Shown here piece by piece: positions 1-8,168 of a DNA stretch of 64,000 bases. Both the position numbers and the translations under genes were made by a program. Location: positions 1 through 64,000 of the forward strand of contig NZ_FZQR01000020.1 of NCBI RefSeq assembly GCF_900199455.1, given 5' to 3'. The notes beneath the pieces are model-generated. The model did no database searches. It saw only the letters and a list, made by a program, of their open reading frames with translations, and was not told the DNA's origin. Position 1 is the stretch's first letter, and each line of letters begins with the position of its first letter. This DNA comes from Mesorhizobium carmichaelinearum. GTDB taxonomy: Bacteria; Pseudomonadota; Alphaproteobacteria; Rhizobiales; Rhizobiaceae.

Positions 1-139
1 CTGCCTCGTTCTCAATCGCATGACCGCGTGCGCACGCCCGGACTCCGTTCGCTGCCTGGCAAGGCCGACATAGGAGGCGACATCAAAGACCCGATCGTGT
101 CCAATGCCGCTTTCATGCACCAATGCCTCCCGCATGAGA

Positions 140-1792
140 TCACCGTCGGAAAAAGAAACTCGTCGACTGATCCCGTTTGCGGGCCGCTCCGGTCGGACGC
201 TCAATTGCAAGCTTGGTGCGGGGTGGAAGCTCTCCCACATGCAATTCAAGGAGACGCTGGTCCAGCTCCTTGTCCGCCGCTGTGAGGCGATGGTTCAGGC
301 GAAGGTAATCCATCCAGGTCGGCGTGCGGAATGTCTCTGTCCAATGCTGCGGCTCCTGCAGATCGCGCTGAAGGTTCCAGTGCCGGGCTCCGACGCGGCT
401 TTGAACCCGGCGTCGTTCCCGCATCTGATCCAGGAAAGCTTCCAGATTGGTCTCCGGTATCGAGTACTCGATCTTGACGACGATCGGGCCGCTTCTCGAC
501 TTCAGGTCCAGGGCGAGTTCTGGCGTTTCGAAGTCGAGGGAATCCTGGTCAGAATCTTTCCATTGATGAATTGGCAGCAGGAACCCGGTGGCGGCAACCA
601 ACAGGAGAGCGCCAGCGGAGCATTCCAGCGCGAGGCTGAGCGAATAGTTCTCAGCCAGCACGCCCCAGAGCCAACTGCCGGCCGCGATGCCGCCCGAGGA
701 AAGGGCAGAGTAGATCGAGAGCGTGCGACCAACGACCCACCGTGGGCTCGACAATTGCACGCTCACGTCAAGCCCCGTCCAGGTGACGACCCAGCCCGCA
801 CCGCCAAGCGTCAGCGCAATGGTTGCCACCAGCAGTGAAGGAGTAAACGCAAGAGCCAGGCAGCACGCCGCGCAGGCGATGCACGCCAACGTCGTCAATC
901 GCTCCTGCGACAGCGAGCGTCTCAGCACGTTGTTGGAGATGCCGGCGCATAAGGCGCCCGCCCCAAATCCGGCCATCAGGGTGCCATAAGCGATCGGCCC
1001 TCCTCCCAGCTGATCGCGGGCGACCAGTGGCAGCAGCGCCAGTATAGAGATGCTTGTCAGGCCAAACAGAGTTCCGCGCGCGATTGCCGCCTTGATCTCT
1101 CCCGACAGCGCCGTGAAGCGCGCTCCATCATGAATGGCCGTGGTCATTGGCTCTCGGGGAAGAGGCGAAGAGCGACCACTCCATTTACAGCGCCCTATGG
1201 CCCACAGCATCGTCAGATAGGTCAGCGTCGCGATGGCGAAAGCCGTCAGCGGTCCAAACGAGGCAACGACGACGCCGCCGAGCGCCGGACCAATGCTTCG
1301 CATGGCATTGTAGCCGACGGAGATCAGCGTGACGGCGGCCGGAACTTCTCGCTTTCGCAGGATGTCGCCAACCGAGGCGTGCCAAGCCGGATCCGTAAAG
1401 GCAGCGCCGCATCCGGCCAGGCAGCTGAAGGCGAGGATCATCCATGGATTGTAAAATCGCAGCCCCACAAGAGCAGTCAGCGCTATCGACGACAACGCTA
1501 TCACGCACCAGCCAAGCGCCATCACATTGCGACGGCTGAAATTGTCGGCAATGGCTCCGGCAAAAATCGACAGAATGAATACGGGCAGCGTCGTCGAGGT
1601 CTGCACCAGGGCGACCATCACGTCCGAGGTCGAGATGGTTGCCATCAGCCAGCTGACCGCGACGGTCTGCAGCAGCCAGCCCAGGCTGGACACCTGGGCG
1701 GCAAGCCAGATCACACGAAAAGTGGGGTTCTCCAGCGGAGCAAACGTGGCCGACGAAACTACAGCCGCGTCCGCGCGCACCACCCTGCTCAT
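140..1792 (-). CDS. MFS transporter, TMS/MFS_3-type exporter with C-terminal soluble domain
   Basis: This 550-residue protein is a major facilitator. Residues 1-410 are a chain of hydrophobic helices, with a cytoplasmic loop after helix 2 carrying the conserved pattern GAIADNFSRRNVM. Residues 430-530 are hydrophilic and include SIPETNLEAFLDQMRERRR, a tail typical of the PF05977 (transmembrane secretion effector) subfamily, where an ABM-like ferredoxin-fold domain follows the transporter. The family includes enterobactin-type and multidrug exporters; the substrate here is unknown. The ATG at 1792 starts the first helix at a normal distance. The gene stands alone, with its promoter presumably in the 400-base gap to its right. 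Confidence 0.85.
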   Translation of the reverse strand: MSRVVRADAAVVSSATFAPLENPTFRVIWLAAQVSSLGWLLQTVAVSWLMATISTSDVMVALVQTSTTLPVFILSIFAGAIADNFSRRNVMALGWCVIALSSIALTALVGLRFYNPWMILAFSCLAGCGAAFTDPAWHASVGDILRKREVPAAVTLISVGYNAMRSIGPALGGVVVASFGPLTAFAIATLTYLTMLWAIGRCKWSGRSSPLPREPMTTAIHDGARFTALSGEIKAAIARGTLFGLTSISILALLPLVARDQLGGGPIAYGTLMAGFGAGALCAGISNNVLRRSLSQERLTTLACIACAACCLALAFTPSLLVATIALTLGGAGWVVTWTGLDVSVQLSSPRWVVGRTLSIYSALSSGGIAAGSWLWGVLAENYSLSLALECSAGALLLVAATGFLLPIHQWKDSDQDSLDFETPELALDLKSRSGPIVVKIEYSIPETNLEAFLDQMRERRRVQSRVGARHWNLQRDLQEPQHWTETFRTPTWMDYLRLNHRLTAADKELDQRLLELHVGELPPRTKLAIERPTGAARKRDQSTSFFFRR

Positions 1793-2196
1793 TGGGCCGA
1801 GCCTCTCTGTTCGTGTAGAGGTTAAGTTGGAGATTTCCCTCAGTCCACTTGCCCATGGACAATGGCAGGATCAGGGCATCATAGGGGATGGTACAACTTA
1901 ATTTTCGATGGCTCCCACAGGCCGAAACGAAAACACGTCGCAACGTGTGGGAGCCCCAATTTCATAGCGCTCTGCGACGCGAAAAATGCAGGATCGCGCT
2001 TCTCCACCGGCTGACCCATCATTGTCACATTCTAGAAACCGGAAACGACAGCTTCCGCTTCAACAACAGCTCCGAACACGAGCCTAAAAAAACGAAGGAG
2101 AAAGCCAGAACCTTGACCGTCAACACCGAACCGAAACATAAATGAGAGGCGCGTCAGTTCTCCGTGGAAATCAACAACCCGCCTGCTGACAGGCGG
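1793..2196. other. Intergenic stretch without a convincing gene
   Basis: This is the upstream region of the MFS gene. An 85-codon frame on the plus strand (1888-2145) has no family resemblance and biased composition. Two copies of the octamer TTAAGTTG/CAACTTAA lie inverted at 1822-1829 and 1893-1900 and could be part of a regulatory site for the exporter, but the spacing is long. Confidence 0.4.
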
Positions 2197-2295
2197 CTAG
2201 GCAAGCTTCAGCGCGGTGGCCGCACGTGTGAAGTTCTCAAATTCGGCTACCACGACAAAGCCGCGCAGCAAATCGTAATCCAGCTCAATTGGCAT
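2197..2295 (-). pseudogene. LysR-family regulator, N-terminal fragment
   Basis: The 32 codons from the ATG at 2295 read as the first helix and start of the helix-turn-helix of a LysR regulator (DYDLLRGFVVVAEFENFTR, then AATALKLA), then stop. LysR proteins are about 300 residues, so only the N-terminal tenth remains. It abuts other fragments, consistent with a recombination scar. Confidence 0.6.
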
Positions 2296-2374
2296 TGAGG
2301 ACGGTCCCATCAAATTCAACAACTCGGACTGGTCGTTTGGTTTAGCCCGTGGGGATCGGTCGTTGCTTTGGCCG

Positions 2375-2515
2375 CTAGCCGAGGCCCGGCCCAATCCAGG
2401 CCGGCACCTCCGAGCGGCATTGCTGGGGCGTCATCTTATGAATGCTTTTGAAGCATTTGGAAAAATGAGATGCAGAGATGAAACCGCACGCAATGGCAAT
2501 CTCGATCAGCGGCAT
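2375..2515 (-). pseudogene. AraC-family regulator, C-terminal fragment
   Basis: Reading leftward from 2515, the 46 codons match the second helix-turn-helix of AraC/XylS regulators: IEIAIACGFISASHFSKCFK followed by a variant of the family's MTPxxxR ending, then a stop. Everything upstream (ligand domain and first HTH) is missing. It lies immediately beside the LysR fragment and is interrupted by the IS3 fragment on its other side. Confidence 0.65.
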
Positions 2516-2517
2516 CC

Positions 2518-2780
2518 TTGTACTCGTCCATCATTCCGACCGCGGAGTTCAACGCTTGCGGGGCCTACTCCGAACTTCTGCATCTTCACGACATCCAGGC
2601 GAGCATGAGCCGGGTCGGAAATCCTTACGACAATGCGAAGGCGGAGAGCTTCATGAAAACCCTGAAACAGGAAGAGGTGCAGGGTCTCGTTTATAGGGAT
2701 GCAGATGATGCCCGCAGGCACATCGGCGCTTGAATATCTCACTCCAGAGGAATACGAACAGAAGCATTCACGCGGGCGAC
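2518..2780 (+). pseudogene. IS3-family transposase (OrfB) fragment
   Basis: The frame contains SMSRVGNPYDNAKAESFMKT followed by LKQEEV, the signature around the last catalytic Glu of the IS3-family DDE integrase domain. After ARRHIGA the reading frame breaks; LEYLTPEEYEQ, the usual C-terminal signature, continues in another frame at about 2728-2762. A short internal deletion and a frameshift have removed the intervening segment, and the N-terminal two thirds are absent. Confidence 0.75.
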
Positions 2781-2834
2781 AGATGGAAAAAGCTGCATAG
2801 CTTAACACGGAAACTGTCCGCGATTTTCCTTGTC

Positions 2835-3155
2835 TCACTCTGGGGTGCACTCCAAGCGCGAGTAGGTAATCAGCCTGTTCTGCCGCCCATTGGAACTCTT
2901 CGACCTCGAGCGCTGCTTCCGCACTCTCCAACATTTTCTCTCGACCACCGATCGAAGCGACCAGCTTTTCCGCCCGTTCATATCGGTCATCGGAAAGATT
3001 TTGGTTGGGTTACCGTCAAACCAGCCCGCATTCTGAGAGTAGATCCCGCGCACCGACCATGCGACAGTACCGTAGAATTCTTGCAGATAAGGATGCTTCG
3101 CAAGCTTTTCCGGCAGTTTAATTTCCTTGACCAGCTCGTCGGGTGTCTTCCCTTT
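2835..3155 (-). pseudogene. Alkyl/aryl-sulfatase (BDS1-like) fragment
   Basis: On the minus strand the peptide HPYLQEFYGTVAWSVRGIYS followed by AGWFDGNPTKIFP matches a conserved block of metallo-beta-lactamase-fold alkylsulfatases that release sulfate from alkyl sulfate esters. The flanking sequence is in other frames and most of the roughly 650-residue enzyme is missing, including the zinc-binding histidine motif. It is one more sulfur-related gene in this window, but dead. Confidence 0.55.
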
Positions 3156-3236
3156 AGCCCGCTTGATGCACTCCGAGGGCGGCCAGATCGCCGATGCAGG
3201 CGGCCGAAAGCCGATCGCCGTGCATCAAGCGGGCTA
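3155..3236. repeat. 17-bp perfect inverted repeat with 48-nt loop
   Basis: The sequence TAGCCCGCTTGATGCAC at 3155-3171 recurs as its exact reverse complement at 3220-3236. It borders the alkylsulfatase fragment. The long stem and the lack of a T-run argue against a simple terminator. It may be a short duplicated inverted segment left by recombination, or the end of an unrecognised element. Confidence 0.7.
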
Positions 3237-3281
3237 GCACCTTGCGCGGCCAGACCACAGTACCCGCCCGGCTGTCGTCGT

Positions 3282-3713
3282 CTATCCGCGCGGCGCAATG
3301 GGAGCCCTTTTTCCGCGTCCCCATAGGATGAACAGGCAGATGGGGAGCAGGATGGCGTTCAGCGGCAAGGCCGACAGTTCACCGCGTGAGGTATGGAAAA
3401 TGACGGCCGCGATCTGCAGCAGTACGCACCCCAGGGCGGCCAGAACCGTTAGTCGGGGCAGGACGCGGGTGAGTGCAGGCAGGAGAATGCCGATGCCGCC
3501 CGCAATATCGATGAGACCCATCAGCCGCAGGAACCAGGGCGGGACCTCTCCGGGCCAGACCCACATAGCCGCCAACTGATCGATCGGCATGAAGAACTTC
3601 ATGTAGCCGAATACGCTAAAAGCGATAAAAATAAACACTTGAGCGATCCAAAGCCCGATCTGCAGAGATTTTGCGGCCGGTGGTGCTGAAAGAAGAGTCG
3701 AGCTGTGTGACAT
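3282..3713 (-). CDS. DoxX-like integral membrane protein
   Basis: This 143-residue protein has four hydrophobic helices (about residues 17-35, 55-75, 84-103 and 110-130) and the DoxX-like loop LRLMGLIDIAGGIGILLPAL. DoxX-like proteins are small inner-membrane proteins associated with redox or thiosulfate-linked processes; the precise function is unknown. The start chosen is the ATG at 3713, because codons upstream of it do not resemble the family. A paralogue lies at 16265-16699. It is divergent from the LysR gene at 3953, which is the likely regulator. Confidence 0.8.
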   Translation of the reverse strand: MSHSSTLLSAPPAAKSLQIGLWIAQVFIFIAFSVFGYMKFFMPIDQLAAMWVWPGEVPPWFLRLMGLIDIAGGIGILLPALTRVLPRLTVLAALGCVLLQIAAVIFHTSRGELSALPLNAILLPICLFILWGRGKRAPIAPRG

Positions 3714-3952
3714 CTGATGTCTCCGGAAGAGGTCGTGAACAACCACCCGTAGGTAGGCGCAGCCAGAGCCCCTTCGGATGCCCGGCGGGAAGCGGCATGC
3801 CATCGATGAGGTGGCTTGCTGTTGATTTTACAAACGGAGATGACCAAAGTAAGTGATATAATTTCGCTTATCTCGTTCAAGAAAACTGATATTGTTGTCG
3901 TCGTTTGGCTGATCTCGCGCGTCGCGGAACCGCTCAATCGCTTGGAATTGCT

Positions 3953-4861
3953 ATGGATGCGCTGACCCTTGACCAGTTTCTGGTATTCGTCACTACGGTT
4001 GAGGAAGGCAGTTTTGCTGCGGCTGCGCGGCGTATGAACAGAGCGCAATCGGCGATCACCTACACTATTCAGAAACTGGAGGAGCAGAGCGGGCTCCCCC
4101 TCTTCGACCGCTCCGCCTATCGTCCGCTGCCTACCGAGGCGGGAAAGGCGCTGCTGCCGCGGGCGCGACGCATCCTTGACGACGTTGCGGACTGGCGACA
4201 CCAGGCCCAGGGGATTTCAAAGGGGCTGGAGGCAGAACTTACTCTGGCTGTCGTAAGCTACGCGCCGCCGGATCTCTTAAGCCGCGTCCTAAGCGCGTTC
4301 AATGCGGAGTTTCCCTTTGTCGAAATCCGTCTTCTGACCGAAACCTTCGATGCCGCGGCGAAAGCGCTGCGTGATGGAACGGTCGATCTCGCACTGCTTG
4401 CCGAACGTCAGCCGGAGGAGTTCGAGCGCCGCGTGTGCGGCCGGATCGATCTCGTACCCGTCGCAGCCCCCAGGCATGCGCTCGGCCGGATCGAAGGACC
4501 ATTCAGCGCTGCACGACTGCGGGACCACACCCAATTGGTTATCAGCCCCGCTCCCCACATGGACAGTGGGCGGGACTATGGTGTGCTTGCCGCCAACCGA
4601 TGGCGCGTCAACGATCTCCAGACCAAATACGACCTCATTCTTGCTGGTGTAGGCTGGGGTTCAATGCCCCGCTCGCGCGTGGAGAAAGATCTTTCGACCG
4701 GGCGCCTCGTCGAACTGAAACCGGAAAGTTGGGAAGGGTCGGATTGGATGCCATCGTTCCCACTGGTCATTGCCTACAGGAAGGAAAAGGCGCTCGGTCC
4801 AGCCGGACAGTGGCTGGTGAAGGAATGTGTCGCTCAATGGGAGTTGGCCAGTAAACCTTGA
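3953..4861 (+). CDS. LysR-family transcriptional regulator
   Basis: This is a 302-residue regulator of normal family length. Residues 1-60 form the winged helix-turn-helix (LDQFLVFVTTVEEGSFAAAA, then RRMNRAQSAITYTIQKLEEQ), and the rest is the periplasmic-binding-protein-like effector domain. The ATG at 3953 is preferred over an upstream TTG at 3905 because the family begins directly with the first helix. It is transcribed away from the DoxX-like gene, the classical arrangement for a LysR regulator and its target; the inducer cannot be told from sequence. Confidence 0.85.
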   Translation: MDALTLDQFLVFVTTVEEGSFAAAARRMNRAQSAITYTIQKLEEQSGLPLFDRSAYRPLPTEAGKALLPRARRILDDVADWRHQAQGISKGLEAELTLAVVSYAPPDLLSRVLSAFNAEFPFVEIRLLTETFDAAAKALRDGTVDLALLAERQPEEFERRVCGRIDLVPVAAPRHALGRIEGPFSAARLRDHTQLVISPAPHMDSGRDYGVLAANRWRVNDLQTKYDLILAGVGWGSMPRSRVEKDLSTGRLVELKPESWEGSDWMPSFPLVIAYRKEKALGPAGQWLVKECVAQWELASKP

Positions 4862-4959
4862 GCAACGGAGACAGGCTGTTTGCAGCAGGGCAAGGAAGTG
4901 TACTGGCCGGATCGCCATGTTTTGAAAAATGCGGCGATCTGGCGAGTGGTTTTCCTGCT

Positions 4960-5245
4960 CTAAGGAAGCGCTCTCAAATAGCGAATATCGCGCCCTATGC
5001 TGCAGCTTGAGCAGGATGATCGCATTGGTATCAAGTCCATGATGCCGGTACAGGTCCGCGATCGTCCCGTCTGCCCGAAATGCTCAACCCCCAACGCCTT
5101 TGACGCGGTGCCCATAGACGCCACACAGGCGAGTGTTGCAGGGTGGCCGTCAATTACCGTGACGATCCCGCAGTCCAGCGACAACGGCGCCAACAGACGC
5201 TTGATGTGGCTCATCGCATCGGTGGTTCCTCGCTGCCGGGCGTTC
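4960..5245 (-). pseudogene. AceE-like E1 C-terminal fragment, second copy
   Basis: The peptide LLAPLSLDCGIVTVIDGHPA, then KALGVEHFGQTG, closely matches the last 85 residues of the intact E1 at 12731-15127 (LLAPLSRDCGIVTVIDGHPA there). Two frameshifts are visible around 5110 and 5060; correcting them restores TIADLYRHHGLDTNAI. Only the C-terminal end of a roughly 800-residue enzyme is present, so this is a relic of a duplicated or related cluster. Its right end fuses to an unrelated ParB-like fragment. Confidence 0.75.
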
Positions 5246-5274
5246 TCGCCAAGGATCGGCCTACATTCAGGCTC

Positions 5275-5426
5275 ATGAGCAGTCCCCGAAGGGCGATGTG
5301 GTTGGCGGGATCCTCGATCGAGACGCCCACCTTGATGTTGCGAACGTTCTTCTGCGAGAGTTCGAGCTTGTCGAAGAAAATGTCCTCCGATCGGTCGAGG
5401 GTGATCTTCTGAATGGCCTTTGGCAT
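5275..5426 (-). pseudogene. Plasmid ParB-like protein, N-terminal fragment
   Basis: From the ATG at 5426 the frame reads MPKAIQKITLDRSEDIFFDK followed by LELSQKNVRNIKVGVSIED, which resembles the start of the ParB/RepB-nuclease-like proteins carried by rhizobial plasmids. The similarity ends near 5275, where the E1 fragment begins. The segment to the right (5430-5640) looks like the GC-rich leader seen before such plasmid genes. Confidence 0.5.
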
Positions 5427-5639
5427 GTCGTTTCTCCGTGGCGGGCCGGCCGGAGCTTCTCTGCGAACCTCCAACCCGCTGCAAACGTTCCTCCCCTCTC
5501 CCTCTCGGGCCGCGCTCCGCCCTTCCCGGTTCGCGCTGTCTGCGGAACCGGCTCCAACCCATCCGAAAAACAGAGGGGGGAACGCGGCGCATCATCGCCA
5601 TTGGCACGTAGAAGCGCTCCGACGCGCATTCTGACTGCA

Positions 5640-5830
5640 GATGAATGGCTCTGACCCGAAGAGCATCGGCAGAAATGGAGCAAGCGCTGAGGCGTCAGCA
5701 ATCGATGGCACGCTTTATCGGTTTCGCGCCTGCTGAAGAAGCGTTCGATCCGATTTTGCTGCTTGTCGAGGTCGCGGCCGTAGGGGCCGCTGGATCGTCG
5801 ACGACAGCGGCCTGCCCGGCGGCATGAGCC
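5640..5830 (-). pseudogene. IS5-type transposase C-terminal fragment
   Basis: On the minus strand one frame reads YGRDLDKQQNRIERFFSRRE, resembling the IS5-family block YRxRNRIERxFxxLK that contains the catalytic Glu. The flanks are frameshifted and no complete element or terminal repeats can be seen. Confidence 0.5.
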
Positions 5831-5837
5831 GCAGAAG

Positions 5838-5978
5838 ATGATCGACCCGCCGATTTCCGATCACCTTCGCCCCAAATCGACGTGGGTCAACTCCCGTGCC
5901 GGTGGTGTGGTAAATAAAATCCGGCTGAATCCCGAGGGCCTCGGTCTGAAGAGGAGTGACCAACCACTTCGCGTGCAA
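5838..5978 (-). pseudogene. PLP-dependent desulfhydrase/deaminase-like fragment
   Basis: The peptide QTEALGIQPDFIYHTTGTG resembles the segment of D-cysteine desulfhydrase and ACC-deaminase-like fold-type II PLP enzymes that precedes the glycine-rich phosphate loop (usually HATGSGGTQAG). Similarity stops after TGTG and the sequence runs into the IS5 fragment. The assignment rests on one short motif. If right, it is another relic of sulfur amino acid degradation beside the RidA gene. Confidence 0.35.
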
Positions 5979-6028
5979 TGAACGATCGCAGGCTGGCTAC
6001 GACCTGCCAACGACAGCCGGGAGTTCTC

Positions 6029-6409
6029 TTAGCGGCGGGCAGCAATCAAGCCGATTTCGACCTTGGCTCCAAGTGGAAGGGAGGCTACTCCGATGGTTGT
6101 CCGAGCCGGAAAAGGCTTCGAGAATTGGCGTTCGTAGACTGCATTCATCGCCGGGAAATCCTTCATGTCGGTCAAATAGACCGAGCATGTAACGACATCA
6201 TCGGCAGTGAGTCCGGTTTCAGCCAGCACAGCAAATAGATTGCCGAAACACTGGGCGGTCTGCGCGCTAATATCACCTTCGATCAATTTGCCAGTTATAG
6301 TGTCAAGCGGCGTCTGACCGGAAAGATGGATGAAACCGTTGGCTTCAACAGCATGAGAATACGGGCCGACACTAGCGGCACTGTTGAGGTTGTAAGCTTT
6401 GCGAGGCAT
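6029..6409 (-). CDS. RidA-family enamine/imine deaminase
   Basis: This 126-residue protein has the full RidA (YjgF/UK114) pattern: an N-terminal GPYSHAVEANGFIHLSGQ block, and FPARTTIGVASLPLGAKVEI with the catalytic Arg that binds the imine carboxylate. RidA hydrolyses reactive 2-aminoacrylate and 2-iminobutyrate released by PLP enzymes. That is a good fit to the gamma-lyase encoded 2 kb away in the same orientation. A 115-base gap separates it from paiB; it is probably the last gene of the leftward operon. Confidence 0.9.
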   Translation of the reverse strand: MPRKAYNLNSAASVGPYSHAVEANGFIHLSGQTPLDTITGKLIEGDISAQTAQCFGNLFAVLAETGLTADDVVTCSVYLTDMKDFPAMNAVYERQFSKPFPARTTIGVASLPLGAKVEIGLIAARR

Positions 6410-6524
6410 GGCGCGTCACCTTTGCGGAGTCTGGATTGCAAGTTCAGTGTTTCTTCCCGTCAACGTCGGCCGGGTTTGGAATTGGTATGCCTCGTCAATA
6501 TTCGTTGTGAGCTTGGCGTGGCCG

Positions 6525-7169
6525 TCAGCCTTGTTCCGACTTTCGGGCGGCGGCTGCAAGCATCGCCTCACCGATCTGGTGGTCGCCTTGGGCGTTCAGA
6601 ATTTCGCCAGCGTTTCGGATGTCGCGGAGTTCCTTGTTTTGGCTGAGCTTGACCTTGCCGACAAGGCGGGTCACTTCGATCTCCAGCCCAACGATTGCCT
6701 TGACCATCGCATCAATGAATTCCCGGGGCGCATCACCCATCTTCCATGGGACAGGCTGCCTCCCCTCGTGTCTATGGGTCAGCTTGGCGACATTGCGACG
6801 GACGTAACGCTCGTCATCGTGGATGGTGATCCGTCCGTGCGCATGCGCCACCAGGTAGTTCCAGGTCGGAACCTGCTTGTGGAACTCCTGCTTGCTCGGA
6901 TACCACTGTGGCGAGATGTATGCGTCCGCCGCGCGGAACACCACGAGCACGTCATCGCCTGTCGCCACATCCTGCCAGACCGGATTGTTACGAGCGACAT
7001 GGCAACGAAGGGTCCCGTATTCTCCCTGCGATCGGTCAAGTTCGAAAGGGATGTGATTGGCGTCGAGGCCGCTTGCTCCGTGGGTGATCAAAACACCAAG
7101 CACATTGTTCTCGATCATGTCGTAAAGAACGTCTCGGTTTGGCTCATTGAAATGCGCAGGGATATACAT
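6525..7169 (-). CDS. PaiB-type FMN-binding negative regulator
   Basis: This 214-residue protein belongs to the PaiB family (PF04299), with the FMN-binding split-barrel motif RAADAYISPQWYPSK and the conserved QVPTWNY. Bacillus PaiB is described as a repressor of sporulation and protease genes, and the family fold is that of flavin reductases. A full-length paralogue sits at 15137-15781 on the other arm of the cluster, so two PaiB proteins bracket this catabolic locus. It lies between the DapA-like gene and ridA. Confidence 0.88.
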   Translation of the reverse strand: MYIPAHFNEPNRDVLYDMIENNVLGVLITHGASGLDANHIPFELDRSQGEYGTLRCHVARNNPVWQDVATGDDVLVVFRAADAYISPQWYPSKQEFHKQVPTWNYLVAHAHGRITIHDDERYVRRNVAKLTHRHEGRQPVPWKMGDAPREFIDAMVKAIVGLEIEVTRLVGKVKLSQNKELRDIRNAGEILNAQGDHQIGEAMLAAAARKSEQG

Positions 7170-7203
7170 GACAAATCCTTTCGTTGATCAAGCGTCACAC
7201 GGT

Positions 7204-8106
7204 TCACCAACCGGAGCCAGAGGGTAGATTTTGCAATACCTCGGCGATCTCGCGCTTTGCCGCAGCAGAGACCGGCAGGATCGGGTGTGGGGGTTCGGTG
7301 GAACAAATGTCCAGCAATTCGGCGAGCGCATAGACGACGCGAAGGCTGGAGAATTTCTTGAAGAGATCCCACAGAGGCATCAGTCTGCGGTCCAGTCTGC
7401 GTGCTTCCTCGGCGTCTCCGCGCTGCGCTGCCCTGACGATTTTCAGACAGGGTTCGGGCAAGATGCCGCCGAGGACGCTGTACCATGTGTCGGCTCCGGC
7501 GATCATGGCTTCGCAGCAGTTCCGGTCGCCACTGTAGCCGATCGAGAATTCCTCCGGAAAGATGCGCCTCTGCTCAGCCAGATGACTGTTGATCGGGTCG
7601 GCGCCATCGGTTGGATTCTTGATCGCGACGATCCCCGGCACCTCCGCGAGACGACAGACAAGTGCCGCGGTGAAGTGGAAGTGCGTGGTGCCTGGATTGT
7701 CGTAAATGACAATCGGCAGTCCGCTTTCGCGCGCCACGGTCGAGAAATGTTCGAACACCTCGTCGTCGGTGAGCGGCGCGTAAGAGACAGCCGCAAGCAA
7801 TCCCGCTGTAGCGCCGATAGCCTTGGCGTCCTGCGCGAGCTTCACTGCCTCATCGGTGCGCAGCGCGCCCACGCCGACGACGACGGGCGTTTGCCCTGCG
7901 GTTTCGCCGAGCGTCTCGGCGATGGCCCGACGTCGCTCCTCGCGCGTCAGATACATGTAGCTGCCGGTGCTGCCGAGCAGGCCGATGGAATCGACTTGCG
8001 CTGCGCAAAGCCTGGCAACCAGCTTGCGCAGCCCCGTGGCATCGACACGACCGTCCCGGTCAGTTGGCGTGACAGGGAAAGCGGAAAGCCCGCTCAGGAT
8101 CGCCAT
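7204..8106 (-). CDS. DapA-like lyase/aldolase (dihydrodipicolinate synthase family)
   Basis: This 300-residue TIM-barrel protein is a member of the DHDPS/NAL class I aldolase family. The Schiff-base Lys lies in VAIKNPT and the proton-relay Tyr in VIYDNPGTTHFHF. The substrate loop is GSTGSYMYL instead of the GTTGE of true DapA, which points to another 2-oxo acid substrate. It lies between the gamma-lyase-like gene and paiB in the leftward operon. I infer a role in cleaving a 2-oxo acid intermediate; biosynthesis of lysine is unlikely in this context. Confidence 0.85.
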   Translation of the reverse strand: MAILSGLSAFPVTPTDRDGRVDATGLRKLVARLCAAQVDSIGLLGSTGSYMYLTREERRRAIAETLGETAGQTPVVVGVGALRTDEAVKLAQDAKAIGATAGLLAAVSYAPLTDDEVFEHFSTVARESGLPIVIYDNPGTTHFHFTAALVCRLAEVPGIVAIKNPTDGADPINSHLAEQRRIFPEEFSIGYSGDRNCCEAMIAGADTWYSVLGGILPEPCLKIVRAAQRGDAEEARRLDRRLMPLWDLFKKFSSLRVVYALAELLDICSTEPPHPILPVSAAAKREIAEVLQNLPSGSGW

Positions 8107-8168
8107 TGCATTGCTCCAGATTTCTGCATGACCGTGTCAGTGTTGAAATCGATGCGGAACTGGGCTCA

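Noticed and set aside
1888-2145. 85-codon plus-strand frame upstream of the MFS gene
   Set aside because: No family resemblance, no clear ribosome-binding site and odd composition; treated as chance.
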